From NCBI GenBank assembly GCA_001938485.1, contig MQRK01247509.1:1-25228 (forward strand): DNA of 25,228 nt. The letters run 5' to 3'. Below the pieces are notes generated by a model. The model was not told the origin of the DNA, did not search any database, and saw only the letters and a program-made list of their open reading frames with translations. Positions within the stretch are counted from its first letter, which is position 1; each line of letters starts with the position of its first letter. Positions 23,111 through 25,228 of this stretch are shown here, one piece after another. The DNA comes from Girardia tigrina (Eukaryota; Platyhelminthes; Tricladida; Dugesiidae). The translations under genes and the position numbers were made by a program.

Positions 23111-23900
23111 AACTATAAGCTTGTTGTAATTATGATGTGTGGCCTGTAGCATTTGACCAATTTTTATGTATTACAAGCCAAGTTGTGATTGAGCCATTTG
23201 TGTCAAGGAAACATTTAACACAAGGAGCATGTGTATTTGTTTGTATGTTACCTGGTTGTCCAGGTTTAGTTGGTGCGCCTCCGCGAAATTTAATCGAGAC
23301 TTGTATAGTAATTTGATAGAAGAGCATTAGATTTAATTATGATTTTATGACCCATTGTGATTAAAAGATCTACTGAGTGAGAAAAGTTTAGTTTTTCTGA
23401 CTGCTTTGTATAAAGTTTTAGTTGTATTTTTTAAAGGTAATGTCAGTGCATATGTCTTTAAATTAAAATTAAATAGAAAAGATACAAGTGAAGATTTACC
23501 GATAATCGAATCTTCGCACGGTGAGTCTGTTTTTGATTTTGATATTATACATAATAAGTTTTTAAAAATTACAAGTATCTGTATTGGGTACAGTGATTTC
23601 ATAAAAGAAATGTTATAAGGTGAAAAATAAATAGTATTGTTTGTATACTTATTTGTGAAATAACATATTTTTATAATTAAGTCTAATATTTATTATAAAA
23701 TCTGGGATAACGTACTTTGTATCATCGGATTCTGTTTCTTCAAATCTTTCCTCGAGAACCAGTCCACTCCATGCTTTTTGGATTGTTTTCGTTTTATCGT
23801 AAGTAACCTACGGATTGTTTGAATTAAATGGATCGGAAGACGAAGAAACAATGGTGAGTTCTAAAGCCAGATTGTTCTGCTGGTGATTTTCGTAAAGATT
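23111..23900 (-). other. unassigned segment between plastin piece and gag
   Basis: Minus-strand open pieces at 23327-23130 and 23602-23345 and a readable stretch near 23690-23800 (KAWSGLVLEERFEETESDD) do not match a family I know. They may be the N-terminal part of Gag, element leader sequence, or further captured host DNA. No repeat partner was seen in this window. Confidence 0.3.
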
Positions 23901-24750
23901 GTCGCCTGATGATTATTATTGTTATTGTGATGATATTGATGATTGGTGAAGTGTTGAATGTCGATAGATTTGAGAAAATTACTACAAACGTATTCGTCTA
24001 GACATTCTCCAGTCATCGAATATAGTTTATCGAGTTGTACACTGGTCGATGAAAGATTGTCAAAAAAAGTTGCGAAATAAGTAAGTTAGAGTCGTCAAAT
24101 GGATTTTTGATGACGTGTTTTTGCTATCGGCACCATTTTTCAAATCTTCTTCGAATAGAAAAGCGTCTGCGTTTATAAACTTTAGATTTTCAATAATAAT
24201 CATCGATTGCATAACGGAAAACTTTTCCTTATTTATCGTTCCAGGTGAAATCATTTGATGTTTTTGGTTGGCTGGCGAGATTCTGTTCGCCAAGTAAACA
24301 ATACAATCTTTAAAATCATCATAGAATTCTTTCACAGCGTGTCGAAGAAAGCTTTTGCCAAATATAAATTATCGTATCGAATAATGATTTCCGTCGGAGA
24401 CAGTTCTTTGATTTCGTCAATTGATTCACCAGATTCTTTAAACTCGGCAATTTCCGAATGAAAGTCTTTGTTGATATCTTGAATAAAAACGATTTTTATT
24501 ATTTGCCAAACGAACTCTAAAATTTCCGTTTTGTTGCAGTTATACACTTCGTTCAGGTTGATCACTCCGAGATTTGAGCCGTGACATCGTGCGCCGTTTA
24601 TATCCAACGATAGATTCTCTATTCTCTGAGTATAATTCAGTATTTTCTTAGCTCGATTTTTCGCTCTTTCGTCGATGATTCGGAGCAGACTCAAATTGAT
24701 GAGTTTAGAGAAAATTAGTCCGTCTTGTAATTTATAATATGTCGTTGAAT
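23900..24750 (-). pseudogene. captured plastin/fimbrin segment inside the LTR element
   Basis: Plastins (fimbrins) cross-link actin filaments with four calponin-homology (CH) domains. On the minus strand, NSTTYYKLQDGLIFSKLINL, then IIDERAKNRAKK, GSNLGVINLNE, EFVWQIIKIVFIQDI and ELSPTEIIIRYDN match in order human plastin 'DGIVLCKMINLS...TIDERTINKKK...VVNIGAEDLKE...LLWQIIKIGLFADI...LSPEELLLRW' of CH1. VKEFYDDFKDCIVYLANRIS and LTTLTYLFRNF then match CH2 ('FS.DIKDS.AYFHLLNQIAP' and 'LAFVANLFN'). A further GECLDEYVCSNFLKSI may be the start of CH3. About 850 bp are covered without any intron, which suggests an mRNA source. The N-terminal EF hands and the second actin-binding half are missing. The reading has a small number of breaks. 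It starts within a few bases of the primer binding site and has the same orientation as gag-pol. Confidence 0.75.
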
Positions 24751-24760
24751 TCTGACACCA
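24747..24760 (-). promoter_or_regulatory. primer binding site, tRNA-Leu type
   Basis: Three bases after the LTR end (minus strand) comes TGGTGTCAGAATTC. The first 11 bases are the exact complement of the 3' end of a typical animal tRNA-Leu (TTCTGACA plus CCA). Match beyond 11 bases is poor, possibly because the plastin-derived sequence joins here. This fixes the direction of the element and of its 5' LTR. Confidence 0.65.
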
Positions 24761-24763
24761 TTT

Positions 24764-24992
24764 TGTTATCGTTTTGTTATTTAATTCAGATATGAAGTAA
24801 ATCAAACAATAACATATCGGATATGAAGTAAATTAAACAACAAAACGTCTAAATATATTTTTTATTGATTATTTATAAATTGTGTTCTGCATTACCGTTT
24901 TTTTATATATTTTAAACAACATATATTTTTTTCCATATATAAAAAAACAAATGTGTAAAAATTTACATGTTTTCTAAATAATAACATCATAA
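24764..24992 (-). repeat. 5' LTR (partial)
   Basis: Matches 18684-18910 of the 3' LTR at about 97% by eye and has the same GATAACA end next to the primer binding site. Roughly the outer 100 bp of the LTR, present in the 3' copy, are not found here; unrelated AT-rich sequence begins at about 24993. Confidence 0.8.
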
Positions 24993-25099
24993 ATAATATT
25001 ATTAATAAAAAATTTTTTTATAAAAACAACCACGTTTTTCAAGCATTACCAATGCACTAAAAAGAGGAAAATATTTTTTTCTAGACATGTGCGAAATTG

Positions 25100-25223
25100 T
25101 ATACCTAACCCAAAAACGTGGGGCGGATTTCTGAATTACTGCTATTAGTAACTGCTATTTCCTCTTTACTGCGTTTTAGTAACAATCGATCATTTCTATG
25201 CCCCACGTTTTTGGTTAGGTATA
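25100..25223. repeat. small element with 24-bp terminal inverted repeats
   Basis: TATACCTAACCCAAAAACGT followed by GGGGC (25100-25124) is the reverse complement of GCCCCACGTTTTTGG followed by TTAGGTATA (25200-25223), differing by one missing base. The enclosed 75 bp have no coding potential. The size (about 124 bp) and flanking TA suggest a MITE, possibly of Tc1/mariner type. Another CCACGTTTTT lies just outside at about 25031. Confidence 0.6.
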
Positions 25224-25228
25224 AAATT

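Larger units (their letters stand above)
18684..24992 (-). mobile_element. Ty3/Gypsy LTR retrotransposon carrying a plastin segment
   Basis: A fossil LTR element on the minus strand. Its order is a partial 5' LTR (24992-24764), primer binding site, plastin-derived segment, unassigned segment, gag, protease, reverse transcriptase, RNase H, integrase, polypurine tract and 3' LTR (19009-18684). The LTR has TGTT...AACA ends. The two LTR copies differ by about six substitutions and one 2-bp indel over some 228 bp, so roughly 97% identical, which suggests a fairly young insertion even though the coding part is broken in roughly ten places. It sits against R1 copy B, which ends exactly at its 3' LTR. 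The 5' LTR lacks about its first 100 bp, so the insertion-site duplication cannot be read. The Gag knuckle type suggests a CsRn1-like clade, with low certainty. Confidence 0.85.

Noticed and set aside
19018-23520. Shared GATTTGATTATCGGT-like stretch near 19025 and (reversed) 23495
   Set aside because: Only about 15 bases match and in opposite strands relative to each other; this is within chance for AT-rich DNA of this length.
25104-25111. CCTAACCC resembling a telomere repeat unit
   Set aside because: It occurs once per arm as part of an inverted repeat, with no tandem array.

Overview
The window is AT-rich eukaryotic DNA, almost certainly from an invertebrate animal. It holds one spliced host chaperone gene and a captured piece of the actin-bundling protein plastin/fimbrin, together with fossils of Tc1/IS630, DD37D mariner, hAT, Penelope-like and Ty3/Gypsy elements. 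Introns look tiny (51 bases in the one gene seen) and the intergenic DNA is packed with foldback repeats. The GC-rich Gypsy type resembles ones I know from parasitic nematodes, and the shortened chaperone would suit a derived parasite such as a nematode or a myxozoan. I cannot name the species from sequence alone.

Layout. 249-1310 (-): decayed Tc1/IS630-like transposase. 1697-2146: foldback repeat. 2844-3214 (+): two unassigned open stretches. 3351-4200 (-): GC-rich Gypsy fragment (end of integrase). 4214-7572: a nest of long inverted repeats and a 464-bp palindromic MITE. 7858-9516 (+): two-exon Hsp110-family gene with poly(A) signal at 9646. 9660-11190: nothing recognised. 11200-11815 (+): DD37D mariner transposase fossil. 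12300-12660 (-): Penelope-like element end with a hammerhead-like motif. 12790-14150 (-): hAT transposase fossil. 14650-15963 (-): second GC-rich Gypsy fragment (gag and protease). 16150-16345: pogo/Tigger-like terminus. 16804-18683: second copy of the large repeat, carrying an extra block with a Tc1 transposase tail. 18684-24992 (-): a long Ty3/Gypsy element. 25100-25223: small terminal-inverted-repeat element.

Two things stand out. First, the LTR element at 18684-24992 has, straight after its tRNA-Leu-type primer binding site, about 0.85 kb of intronless plastin sequence (CH1, CH2 and perhaps the start of CH3) in the same orientation as gag-pol. This looks like capture of a host mRNA by an LTR retrotransposon. 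Second, the Hsp110-family gene goes straight from its nucleotide-binding domain to the alpha-helical lid. It lacks the substrate-binding beta-sandwich, the acidic loop and the C-terminal helices, so it encodes 535 residues where about 800-840 are usual. Such a protein could keep Hsp70 nucleotide-exchange activity while losing client holding.

Only the Hsp110-like gene is a good candidate for a working host gene. The rest is mobile-element debris in several layers: an LTR element inside a foldback repeat, and two non-overlapping Gypsy fragments with the same 100-bp flank on opposite outer sides of the chaperone gene.
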